A DNA stretch of 14,175 bases from Ruminococcus sp. UBA946. Its GTDB lineage: Bacteria > Bacillota > Clostridia > Oscillospirales > Ruminococcaceae. The notes beneath the pieces are model-generated. The model was not told where the DNA came from and did no database searches. It saw only the letters and a list, made by a program, of their open reading frames with translations. Shown here in pieces: positions 1 through 6,319 of this stretch. Both the position numbers and the translations under genes were made by a program. The stretch is from positions 1-14,175 of the forward strand of contig DBCY01000106.1 of assembly GCA_002293295.1 (NCBI GenBank). The letters run 5' to 3'. Each line of letters starts with the position of its first letter. Positions within the stretch are counted from its first letter, which is position 1.

Positions 1-160
1 AAAGAATAAAACATATCCCTGTAATAAAAAGATAGCTAAAATTTGATATTTTATTAAAAAAATTTTTCATAATATATAATTTATCCTATTTTAATAATTA
101 TTACAATAATAATATATTAAGTATAAATTAATATATTATTAATTTAGTTATAATAATACA

Positions 161-186
161 AAGAGGCAGAGATAATTCTGCCTCTT
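161..186 (-). terminator. Rho-independent terminator of the pilin operon
   Basis: A perfect 10-bp inverted repeat, AAGAGGCAGA (161-170) and TCTGCCTCTT (177-186), encloses the 6-base loop GATAAT. Read on the minus strand, the hairpin is followed by TTTGTATTATTAT, an interrupted T-rich tract. It lies about 50 bases past the stop codon of the last pilin gene, so it most likely ends that transcript. The region beyond it (1-160) is extremely AT-rich with no gene visible. Confidence 0.85.
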
Positions 187-238
187 AATATTAAACTTAT
201 TTACTTTTTATTATAAATAATTGCTTAAAATAATCACA

Positions 239-790
239 TTACGGTGTGGTGCCGCTTGTAGTACTTGTATCAGGAAGAAGCGGATGAATACCATAAACGA
301 TATTATTTTGTTTACAATCATCTTCTTGTGCCTTAGCAGATAACTGGTCATCGGGGAGAAGAGCCGCTTCCTGAGCCCAACCTGCCCAAAGAACAGCATA
401 TGCTTTGGGGTTATAATCAGCAACTCCAAAGCCTTGGAAAGTTTCTCCGAGATATTCATATAAATCAGGTCCGCCGTCAGCTCCGGGATATCCATCCATT
501 TTAGCAATTATTTTTCCGCCATCTAAAGTAAATTCACTAGTGGGTTTAATATTAGAATCGTCGTCGTCGTCGTCATCAGCTGTCAGAATAATACTTGCAA
601 CATTTGCTTTAGTCAAGGCAGCAGCAACGGCTGTGTTAACCTGCTTAGCGTTTGCATTTGCAGCCTGGATTCTTGCGTCTCTCAAATAGCCGAGCATTGA
701 GGGAACGAGAATTGCAGCCAGGATACCGATTATTGCGATAACAACAATCAGTTCAATAAGGGTAAAGCCCTTCATCTTTGAATTTCTCAT
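239..790 (-). CDS. pilA: Type IV prepilin, probable major pilin (PilA-like)
   Basis: A 183-residue class III prepilin. The leader MRNSKMKG is followed by the mature N-terminus FTLIELIVVIAIIGILAAILVP, which has Gly at -1, Phe at +1, Glu at +5 and one long hydrophobic helix: the cleavage and assembly signal recognised by the prepilin peptidase. The helix runs into an Ala-rich amphipathic stretch and then a short globular domain containing seven consecutive Asp (557-577) and a single Cys near residue 158. The protein ends in a Ser/Thr-rich tail, GTTP. The ATG has a strong AAGGAGG (797-803) six bases upstream. It is the last gene before a strong terminator, behind the 305-residue pilin. Its size, canonical signal and strong ribosome site suggest the main shaft subunit. 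That rank is inferred; it could be a second minor pilin. Confidence 0.85.
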   Translation of the reverse strand: MRNSKMKGFTLIELIVVIAIIGILAAILVPSMLGYLRDARIQAANANAKQVNTAVAAALTKANVASIILTADDDDDDDSNIKPTSEFTLDGGKIIAKMDGYPGADGGPDLYEYLGETFQGFGVADYNPKAYAVLWAGWAQEAALLPDDQLSAKAQEDDCKQNNIVYGIHPLLPDTSTTSGTTP

Positions 791-824
791 GGAAATCCTC
801 CTTAAATTAATATATTTTTTATTA

Positions 825-842
825 AAAAGCTTTCGCGCTTTT
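825..842 (-). other. Intercistronic hairpin between the two pilin genes
   Basis: AAAAGC (825-830) and GCTTTT (837-842) form a 6-bp stem with a 6-base loop. On the minus strand it is followed by TTTAATAAAAAATA. It lies in the 94-base gap between the two pilin genes. It could be a weak attenuator or a processing/stability hairpin that sets the ratio of the two pilins. The stem is short and AT-rich, so this is tentative. Confidence 0.35.
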
Positions 843-884
843 CCAAAAGAATAATGGGGATAATGCTAAAGGGAATGTTATTCA

Positions 885-1802
885 TCACGGCGTTGCGTCT
901 TCTTCGTCTACGTCAGGTGTGCCGTCTCCGTCGTCATCCGTGTCTATATCATCCGGAATACCGTCGTTATCATCGTCGTCATCGTCCTTGTCTTTTATTC
1001 CGTCTCCGTCCGTATCGGTATCATCGTCGCCGCCGTCTCCGTCACCGGGGTCGGGGTCAGGGTCAGAGGTAACCGGTTCAACTTCGTCGGGAGGTATAAG
1101 TAAATCATCAATAGTTAAATAGTTGCTTACAAAAGGGTAAAATCCCATCGGTGCGCCACGAACAGGGTCTTTATAAATCGATTCCTGCATTGCAATATCC
1201 CAGCAGCCTCTGAATACCTTATCATTATCCTCAGACAATGTAAAAATATATTCATACCTTTTAAATTCATTATTTGCATAAACAACACTGTCGACAGTAT
1301 AGTTTTCATAATCTATAAAAACCTCAAACCGTCCGTGCATTGAACTGCCGAATCCGTCCCTGATAAGCTTGGATAATTTCTCATAAATATCCGGATTGGA
1401 AGTCGGGGACAAAACAGCTCCGATTGCGTTTTTGGTACTTGCATTGCGGTAGGTAGTCGTTACTTCAATTTCATCGTGCAGCTGACCGTCTCTGAATATA
1501 TAAACAACGCTGACATACAGTATATTTTCATCTGTGAAGTTCGCGTCGGGCGCAGTCTGCATTGCGTTCGTGTCAAAGCACTCGTTATCCTGCTTGATTT
1601 CAAATTGAATAAGTACATCCTGCATAGCTGTGTATGCAAGCTGAGCCTGCGCATTATTCGACTGCATATTAGCGTCTCTTATAAAACCCGGAACTGTTAA
1701 TGAGACTATTGAAGCTAAAATAGCAATAATGCCCATTACTATTATAAGTTCTACAAGAGTAAAAGCCTTAAGCTTTTTCAGTCTTTTATGTGAATAATTC
1801 AA
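885..1802 (-). CDS. Type IV pilin-like protein with Asp-rich thrombospondin type 3-like tail
   Basis: A 305-residue pilin-like protein from a TTG start at 1802. The leader ends KRLKKLKA and the mature part begins FTLVELIIVMGIIAILASIV: the helix and Glu at +5 are canonical, but the -1 residue is Ala rather than Gly. A globular domain of about 220 residues follows, with two Cys (about 75 and 200) that could form a disulfide. Then comes a Pro/Asp linker (PDPDPGDGDG) and about 45 residues of DxDxDG-type repeats (TDGDGIKD, DNDGIPD, DDGDGTPD) resembling calcium-binding thrombospondin type 3 repeats. It is first in the operon, before the probable major pilin. A GTG at 1811 in the same frame is possible, but it lies inside the Shine-Dalgarno-like GGGGGTGAT that better serves the TTG. 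It is likely a minor pilin or surface-exposed adhesive subunit. The exact role is unknown. Confidence 0.8.
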   Translation of the reverse strand: MNYSHKRLKKLKAFTLVELIIVMGIIAILASIVSLTVPGFIRDANMQSNNAQAQLAYTAMQDVLIQFEIKQDNECFDTNAMQTAPDANFTDENILYVSVVYIFRDGQLHDEIEVTTTYRNASTKNAIGAVLSPTSNPDIYEKLSKLIRDGFGSSMHGRFEVFIDYENYTVDSVVYANNEFKRYEYIFTLSEDNDKVFRGCWDIAMQESIYKDPVRGAPMGFYPFVSNYLTIDDLLIPPDEVEPVTSDPDPDPGDGDGGDDDTDTDGDGIKDKDDDDDDNDGIPDDIDTDDDGDGTPDVDEEDATP

Positions 1803-1806
1803 CGGA

Positions 1807-1815
1807 ATCACCCCC
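1807..1815 (-). promoter_or_regulatory. Ribosome binding site that decides the pilin start
   Basis: The minus strand reads GGGGGTGAT, one mismatch from the anti-16S complement GGAGGTGAT. Counting from the end of the GGGGG core, it lies 8 bases upstream of TTG at 1800-1802. The upstream GTG at 1809-1811 is part of this motif and has no site of its own, so the TTG start is preferred. Confidence 0.65.
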
Positions 1816-1823
1816 GATAAGTC

Positions 1824-1842
1824 CAGCCATAATTAACGGCTG
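1824..1842 (-). other. Small leader hairpin upstream of the pilin ribosome site
   Basis: CAGCC (1824-1828) and GGCTG (1838-1842) can pair around a 9-base loop in the short 5' leader of the pilin transcript, just upstream of the ribosome site. It may protect the mRNA 5' end or affect translation. It is only 5 bp, so the evidence is weak. Confidence 0.35.
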
Positions 1843-1857
1843 TTCCTTTCTGTTATT

Positions 1858-1886
1858 ATTATATTATATAAATTTCATTTTGTCAA
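1858..1886 (-). promoter_or_regulatory. Consensus SigA-type promoter of the pilin operon
   Basis: On the minus strand TTGACA (1881-1886) is separated by exactly 17 bases from TATAAT (1858-1863): a perfect match to the vegetative -35/-10 consensus with ideal spacing. The predicted start is near 1850, giving a leader of roughly 48 bases to the TTG start codon. It would drive the two pilin genes strongly and independently of pilB-pilT. The leader is too short to hold a riboswitch. Confidence 0.85.
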
Positions 1887-1889
1887 TAA

Positions 1890-2058
1890 TTTTGTGATAT
1901 TATTTTCGCTAAATTTGTGAATTTGTATAATTGTTCTTATCATACTCATTATTATAAATGTTTTTCGTCGTTTTTACCAAATTATGTACTCTTAGTCATT
2001 GTGCATAACCTGTTTATTATACTCATAATTGTTTTGTATAAAACGACAGGAACATTTA
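1890..2058. other. AT-rich region upstream of the pilin promoter with short repeats
   Basis: No gene is visible. TACTC occurs three times on the plus strand, starting at 1943, 1987 and 2020, so spaced 44 and 33 bases, close to whole helical turns. An inverted pair GTCGTTTT (1967-1974) / AAAACGAC (2040-2047) brackets part of the region. These could be activator sites or residue of the adjacent transposon, but such short motifs also occur by chance in AT-rich DNA. Confidence 0.3.
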
Positions 2059-2250
2059 TTATGGAATAAAATAAATGTCATCCCGCCAATTTAACAGGTT
2101 TTCATCTATGTACCGCCATTTTTTGAAATATTCGGTTTCACTGCGGATAATATGGTCATGATATGAACGCTGCCAGATATGATATAAAAAATGAGGATAA
2201 ATTCCCGTTTTAACGCCATTAATATATTCGTTAAAACCTGCACCTGTTTT
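2059..2250 (-). pseudogene. 3' remnant of a Y1 (REP-associated/IS200-like) transposase
   Basis: About 64 codons up to the stop at 2059 resemble the C-terminal end of REP-associated/IS200-like single-strand transposases: a NEYINGVKTGIYP stretch, then HIWQRSYHDHIIRSE, then YFKKWRYIDENLLNW. The family pattern is IWQR-(S/N)-(F/Y)-HDHIIR followed by a helix with YI(D/E)xNP around the catalytic Tyr. Here the Tyr is kept but the usual NP is NL. The N-terminal half with the HUH metal-binding motif is missing: upstream of about 2250 the same DNA encodes pilT in another frame. This is therefore a truncated, presumably dead element, not a working gene. The family call rests on remembered motifs, without a search. 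Confidence 0.65.
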
Positions 2251-3352
2251 ATCTGATTCCCATTTTAAGGTAACGTTCAAATTCGTTGATGTCAAGCGAT
2301 TTTTCCCTTGCGTGCATTTCCGTAATTACCCCTTCCTTCACAAGGCGGGCAAGCTCCTGGTCGAGGCATATCATACCGTCCTTCTTGCCTGTCTGGATAG
2401 CTGTCTGTATGAGGTGTACTTTACTGTCCCTTATCATAGCCTTAATAGCGTCGGTGGCGTTCAGGATTTCAACGGCTGCAATACGTCCCGTTCCGTCGGC
2501 TTTGGGAATAAGAGTCTGGGCGATAATCCCTACAAGGACGGTCGCCAGCTGGGTTCGGATTTGTGACTGCTGATGAGCCGGGAAAACGTCGATTATACGG
2601 TTGATGGTGTCGGCGGCGCAGGTGGTATGCAGGGTGGACATTACAAGGTGCCCCGTTTCAGCCGCGGTAACGGCGGCGTTGATGGTTTCGAAGTCACGCA
2701 TCTCTCCTACGAGGATAACGTCGGGGTCTTCACGCAGAGCGGCGCGAAGCGACATTGCAAACGATTCGACGTCGTCGCCTATTTCACGCTGGTTTACCAT
2801 ACACCGTTTATGCTCATGGATATACTCAATCGGGTCTTCGACAGTTATAATATGCGAGGATTTAGTAATATTTACATAGTCAATCATAGCCGCAAGGGTG
2901 GTCGATTTACCCGAACCGGTAGGTCCCGTGACGAGAATGAGCCCCCTCGGTCTCATGGCGAACTCACCGAGAATCGGAGCGAGGTCAAGGTCTTCAAGGG
3001 TAGGTATGTCATTTCTGAGCAGACGGATTGAAATAGCCGTATTTCCCCTTTGGTGATAAACGTTTACCCTGTGCCTGTAACCCCGGCGCGTCACATATGA
3101 AAAGTCGGTATCAACCTTATTTTTAATATTTTCAATATTGCGTCCGGTCGTCATCTGCTCTACAATCTTCATGATTGCACCCTCCGACATTTCGGGGTAT
3201 GAGCTCAGCTTTCGCAATGAACCGTGAAGACGCACTATCGGAGAGATTTTTGTAGTAAAATGAACGTCGGAACAACCGAGTACCCTTGCCTCATCGAGAA
3301 TTTTATCAATGCTGATAACAACTTTTTCCGCAGGTCTTCTTTCTGTATCCAT
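2249..3352 (-). CDS. pilT: Type IV pilus retraction ATPase PilT
   Basis: A 367-residue cytoplasmic hexameric secretion ATPase that powers pilus retraction. Residues 1-110 form the PAS-like N-terminal domain, with VLGCSDVHFTTK matching the usual (A)SDLHL region. The RecA-like domain has Walker A GPTGSGKS (143-150), Asp box ITVEDPIE (169-176), Walker B DVILVGEMRD with Glu 217, and a His box around TGHLVMSTLHT (233-243). AIKAMIRDSK (302-311) corresponds to the AIRNLIRE motif needed by PilT retraction ATPases, which separates it from PilB. There is no N-terminal MshEN domain and no tetracysteine motif. Length matches the family. ATG is preceded by AAAGGAA. It follows pilB by 26 bases, so the two are one transcript. 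Its last codons and stop lie at the boundary with the transposase remnant. Its presence implies twitching-type dynamics. Confidence 0.95.
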   Translation of the reverse strand: MDTERRPAEKVVISIDKILDEARVLGCSDVHFTTKISPIVRLHGSLRKLSSYPEMSEGAIMKIVEQMTTGRNIENIKNKVDTDFSYVTRRGYRHRVNVYHQRGNTAISIRLLRNDIPTLEDLDLAPILGEFAMRPRGLILVTGPTGSGKSTTLAAMIDYVNITKSSHIITVEDPIEYIHEHKRCMVNQREIGDDVESFAMSLRAALREDPDVILVGEMRDFETINAAVTAAETGHLVMSTLHTTCAADTINRIIDVFPAHQQSQIRTQLATVLVGIIAQTLIPKADGTGRIAAVEILNATDAIKAMIRDSKVHLIQTAIQTGKKDGMICLDQELARLVKEGVITEMHAREKSLDINEFERYLKMGIR

Positions 3353-3378
3353 TATTACAGGTTCCTTTCTTGTTTGAT

Positions 3379-5070
3379 TTAGACAGCGTAAGTAACGCGT
3401 ACAAGCTCATCAATAGTCGTATTTCCCTCCAGAACAAGCTCGGAGACATTGTCGCGGAGGAGCTTCGTACCCTGGGAACGCGCAAGCGAGGATATCTGGT
3501 CAATTGTACCGTTATTGGCAATCACCGCGCTCATTTCGGGAGTGCAGAGCAGAATTTCATGTATTGCGGTTCTGCCCGTATATCCTGTATTATTGCATTT
3601 TGAACAGCCGCAGGCGTCGTATACCGTTACGGACTGCTCTATGCTCATAAGCCTGTTTTCCTCTTCGGTGCTGATACGGGGAGTCTTGCACTCATGGCAT
3701 ATTTTTTTAACAAGCCTCTGGGCGACTATACCTATAAGGGAGGTGGCAACCATATAAGCGGGAACCCCCATGTCAACAAGACGCGTTACGGTGGAGGGGG
3801 CGTCGTTCGTATGAAGCGTTGAAAGCACCATATGTCCGGTAATGGCTGCGCGTATTGCAATCTCGGCGGTTTCCTGGTCGCGCATTTCGCCTATCATAAC
3901 AATATCGGGGTCCTGACGGAGAATCGACCTCAGAGCCGCGGAAAATGTCATCCCGGCTTTTACGTTAACCTGACACTGGTTAATTCCCTCAACATTCTTT
4001 TCGACAGGGTCTTCAACCGTTACGACATTAACGTGCGGTTTAGCAAGCTCTCCCAAGGCAGCGTAAAGAGTGGTGGTTTTACCCGAACCGGTCGGTCCGG
4101 TAACCAGCATAACCCCCTGGGGAACCTTTATCATTGCGTTGAATTTCACATAGTTATATGCCGACATTCCAAGGTCGGTAATTTTACGCAAACCTACGTC
4201 ACCTGTCGAAAGGATACGTATAACCACCTTTTCACCGTTTACGGTCGGCAGGTTGGATACGCGGACGTCAAGCACAGAACCGTCTACCGTTTGCGAGAAA
4301 CGACCGTCCTGCGGAATACGTTTTTCGGCGATATTCATGCCGCTGATTATTTTCAAGCGGGTGACGAGGGAATTATGAACGACATTGGTAATATTCATAA
4401 GCTCGATTAAATCGCCGTTCACACGAATCCGGATACGCGTGAAGGTCTTGAACGGCTCGATGTGTATATCCGTCGCTCCTGCCCGATGTGAGTTTTCAAC
4501 AATCGTCGTAGCAAGCTTTACAATCGGGGCGTTGTCGATTCTTTCCGCGGATTCGGCGTCTATGGCTTCAATGTCGATAGAGTCGACAAACTGGTTTTCA
4601 ACGCTGTCGAGGATTGAAGAGGTATTCTGCATCGAATAATATTTGCCGATTGCCTTTGTGATTGCGGATTTGGTTGAAAGGACGGGAACAACGTCCATAC
4701 CGGTGGTAACTTTAATATCCTCGAAAATATAGAAGTTTACAGGGTCGTGCGAAGCGACCGTAAGGCGCTTGCCCGTGATTTTCACGGCAATAATCGTATG
4801 TTTTTTCGCAAGCGTTTCGGGAATTTTCTTAACGGCGTCTATATCAAAGATAAAATCGGGATTAGTCAGGTCTATAAAAGGAACGCTGAGCTTTCTGGCA
4901 AGAACCTCCCCGAACTGGGTATCGGTAACATATCCGAGCTCTATAACATAATCCCCGAAATATTTCCCCGTTATGTTCTCTTCTTTTTTAACATCAAGGA
5001 CGTGCTGAAGCTGTTCTTCTGTAATAATACCTTCATTTACCATATATTGTCCTATAGGAATATTTTTCAT
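3379..5070 (-). CDS. pilB: Type IV pilus extension ATPase PilB
   Basis: A 563-residue cytoplasmic motor for pilus assembly. An MshEN/T2SSE N-terminal domain (about 4-70) is followed by the ATPase: Walker A GPTGSGKT (325-332), Asp box TVEDPVE (351-357), Walker B-like DPDIVMIGEMRD (387-398), a His box (TGHMVLSTLHTND, 411-423), and a zinc-binding Cys pair CHEC (458-461) with CSKC (489-492). That tetracysteine insert is typical of PilB/GspE and absent from PilT. The Arg expected in the RLG start of each MshEN motif is replaced (PIG, YFG). Start choice: ATG at 5070 begins MKNIPIGQYM, where family similarity starts. An in-frame TTG at 5142 has no ribosome site and overlaps a hairpin. The site before 5070 is itself weak. 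No clear promoter was found in the gap it shares with divergent pilD. Confidence 0.93.
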   Translation of the reverse strand: MKNIPIGQYMVNEGIITEEQLQHVLDVKKEENITGKYFGDYVIELGYVTDTQFGEVLARKLSVPFIDLTNPDFIFDIDAVKKIPETLAKKHTIIAVKITGKRLTVASHDPVNFYIFEDIKVTTGMDVVPVLSTKSAITKAIGKYYSMQNTSSILDSVENQFVDSIDIEAIDAESAERIDNAPIVKLATTIVENSHRAGATDIHIEPFKTFTRIRIRVNGDLIELMNITNVVHNSLVTRLKIISGMNIAEKRIPQDGRFSQTVDGSVLDVRVSNLPTVNGEKVVIRILSTGDVGLRKITDLGMSAYNYVKFNAMIKVPQGVMLVTGPTGSGKTTTLYAALGELAKPHVNVVTVEDPVEKNVEGINQCQVNVKAGMTFSAALRSILRQDPDIVMIGEMRDQETAEIAIRAAITGHMVLSTLHTNDAPSTVTRLVDMGVPAYMVATSLIGIVAQRLVKKICHECKTPRISTEEENRLMSIEQSVTVYDACGCSKCNNTGYTGRTAIHEILLCTPEMSAVIANNGTIDQISSLARSQGTKLLRDNVSELVLEGNTTIDELVRVTYAV

Positions 5071-5111
5071 CTGCAAAAAGCCCCATTTCTTAATGTTATT
5101 AGTATTAATCC

Positions 5112-5139
5112 CAAGCGGGTTATCAGCTTTTCCCGCTTG
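5112..5139 (-). other. Hairpin in the pilB leader
   Basis: CAAGCGGG (5112-5119) and CCCGCTTG (5132-5139) form a perfect 8-bp GC-rich stem with a 12-base loop, about 42 bases upstream of the pilB ATG. No T-tract follows on either strand, so it does not look like an ordinary terminator. It could be a leader element of pilB mRNA or a protein-binding palindrome in the pilB-pilD divergent region. Confidence 0.5.
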
Positions 5140-5158
5140 CAATTTACAGCCGGATATG

Positions 5159-5187
5159 TTAATATATGAATATCGGTATGTTATACT
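5159..5187 (+). promoter_or_regulatory. Candidate promoter of pilD
   Basis: TTAATA (5159-5164), 17 bases, then TATACT (5182-5187): 4/6 and 5/6 matches to the SigA consensus with ideal spacing. Transcription would begin near 5194, giving a leader of about 69 bases that holds the 5211-5234 hairpin. Confidence 0.45.
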
Positions 5188-5210
5188 GTGAGTTTATTAG
5201 TCTCGGCGTA

Positions 5211-5234
5211 ACAAGCTTTGTCATCACAGCTTGT
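5211..5234 (+). other. Leader hairpin upstream of the pilD ribosome site
   Basis: ACAAGCT (5211-5217) and AGCTTGT (5228-5234) form a 7-bp stem with a 10-base loop, ending 14 bases before AAGGAG. A structure here could tune pilD translation. No T-tract follows, so it is not a terminator. Confidence 0.4.
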
Positions 5235-5262
5235 CAGTATTATTTATAAGGAGATGTTAATA

Positions 5263-6246
5263 ATGTCATTTGAAGCCATTATGGGGATAGGAGTCTATAT
5301 TATCGCTTTTTTATTCGGAATAACAATCGGAAGCTTTCTGAACGTATGTATTTACAGGCTGCCTAAGGGGGAGTCGCTTGTAAAACGGAATTCCCACTGT
5401 ATGTCCTGCGGCGCTGAAATAAAGAGGTATGATTTAATCCCCCTGTTCAGCTGGCTCGCGTTAAGGGGTAAATGCAGGTCGTGCGGGGAAAAAATCTCGC
5501 CGCGGTATATGCTTGTCGAGGGACTGAGCGGAATCCTGTTCATGCTTACATATATTCAGCATGATTTCATATTTGACGGAATAGTTTATCCGGCGTTGTT
5601 ATGTATTTTTATAGCGGGATTAATCGTAATCGGGTTTGAGGATTTCGACACCCGGGAAATGTCGGTATCGGTGCTGGTATTCCTGACAGGAACGGCAGTC
5701 GCAACGCGAATCCTGGCGTATTTTCTCCCCAAAGTCATCCGGGCGTATGACGTCGTCCCGTTAAAGGAATGCTTAATCGGAATGGTAATCATAAGCGTGC
5801 CTTTCCTTATAATAGGGTTTATCATAACGCCTTTTGTCTACACGGTTTTCCTAAGCGAAGCCCATAAGTCGGCACGTAAAATCAAGGGGCGTATGAGAAA
5901 AACCGAAAGGAACACAAAAGAATATGCCCGTCTTGAAAAGGAGCTTTTAAAGCTTGAAACGCAGATAAAGGAACAGGGACCCGTTTACGGCTTCGGGATG
6001 GGCGACATAATCCTTATGGCGGCAGGCGGGCTTATGCTGGGATATAAAGCGGCTCTGACTGCGGCGTTCACGGCGGTAATCACAGGCGCTCTATATGCGG
6101 TAATTGTGTTAATCAGGCAGAAAAAAGACAAAAAAGAAAGCCGTTCGTTCGCTTTCGGTCCGTTTCTTACGGTGGGGCTTGTTTTTTCGACCTTTTACGG
6201 CACGGAGCTTTATAACCTTTATGTAAATTCCCTGCTGCCTGAATAA
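5263..6246 (+). CDS. pilD: Prepilin peptidase (A24 family), PilD
   Basis: A 327-residue polytopic membrane aspartyl protease that cleaves prepilin leaders and in this family usually also N-methylates the new N-terminus. After the first membrane segment (GITIGSFLNVCIYRLP) comes the cytoplasmic zinc loop with CMSC (46-49) and CRSC (71-74), as in bifunctional enzymes. The catalytic Asp are D127 in GFEDFDTR and D248 in GMGD (the GxGD motif). FAFGPFL near 297 is also typical. Unusual points: the common IPD/LPD after the first Asp is replaced by MSV, and a charged, helix-like cytoplasmic insert of about 40 residues (198-240) precedes GMGD. AAGGAG (5248-5253) fixes ATG 5263 over an upstream in-frame TTG at 5218. 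It is the only plus-strand gene, divergent from pilB and convergent with pilW. Confidence 0.93.
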   Translation: MSFEAIMGIGVYIIAFLFGITIGSFLNVCIYRLPKGESLVKRNSHCMSCGAEIKRYDLIPLFSWLALRGKCRSCGEKISPRYMLVEGLSGILFMLTYIQHDFIFDGIVYPALLCIFIAGLIVIGFEDFDTREMSVSVLVFLTGTAVATRILAYFLPKVIRAYDVVPLKECLIGMVIISVPFLIIGFIITPFVYTVFLSEAHKSARKIKGRMRKTERNTKEYARLEKELLKLETQIKEQGPVYGFGMGDIILMAAGGLMLGYKAALTAAFTAVITGALYAVIVLIRQKKDKKESRSFAFGPFLTVGLVFSTFYGTELYNLYVNSLLPE

Positions 6247-6273
6247 AGAAGAATTAATACCAGCAATGAGGAG

Positions 6274-6298
6274 TGAGGAGTGATTTAATCACTCCTCA
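6274..6298. terminator. Shared terminator-like hairpin between convergent pilD and pilW
   Basis: TGAGGAGTGA (6274-6283) and TCACTCCTCA (6289-6298) form a perfect 10-bp stem with loop TTTAA. It sits in the 73-base gap between the ends of the convergent pilD and PilW-like genes and can fold in either transcript. The T-runs beyond are weak on both sides. An extra GAGGAG copy lies just to its left (6268-6273). Confidence 0.65.
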
Positions 6299-6319
6299 AG
6301 CCTTATTTGATGAATTTAA

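Noticed and set aside
1..160. AT-rich repeats (TAATATATTA twice) as a replication or attachment site
   Set aside because: Such repeats are expected in DNA this AT-rich; no ordered iterons or gene context support an origin or att site.
854..1122. Plus-strand open frames rich in Arg or in Ser/Pro opposite the pilin tail
   Set aside because: They are the complement of the Asp-codon-rich tail of the minus-strand pilin; their low-complexity composition is a by-product and they have no ribosome site.
1803..2058. Cyclic di-GMP riboswitch before the pilin genes, as known for some Clostridium pilin operons
   Set aside because: The consensus promoter leaves a leader of only about 48 bases, and no riboswitch core was recognised further upstream.
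2573..3031. 152-codon plus-strand open frame
   Set aside because: It lies wholly antisense to pilT, which has every family motif.
3832..4410. 192-codon plus-strand open frame
   Set aside because: It is antisense to the PilB ATPase core and shows no recognisable domain; a shadow of pilB codon use.
5071..5142. Longer PilB from the TTG at 5142
   Set aside because: There is no ribosome site, the extra 24 residues do not fit the family, and the stretch overlaps a hairpin.
5218..5262. Longer PilD from the TTG at 5218
   Set aside because: A clear AAGGAG precedes ATG 5263, and the TTG lies inside the leader hairpin.
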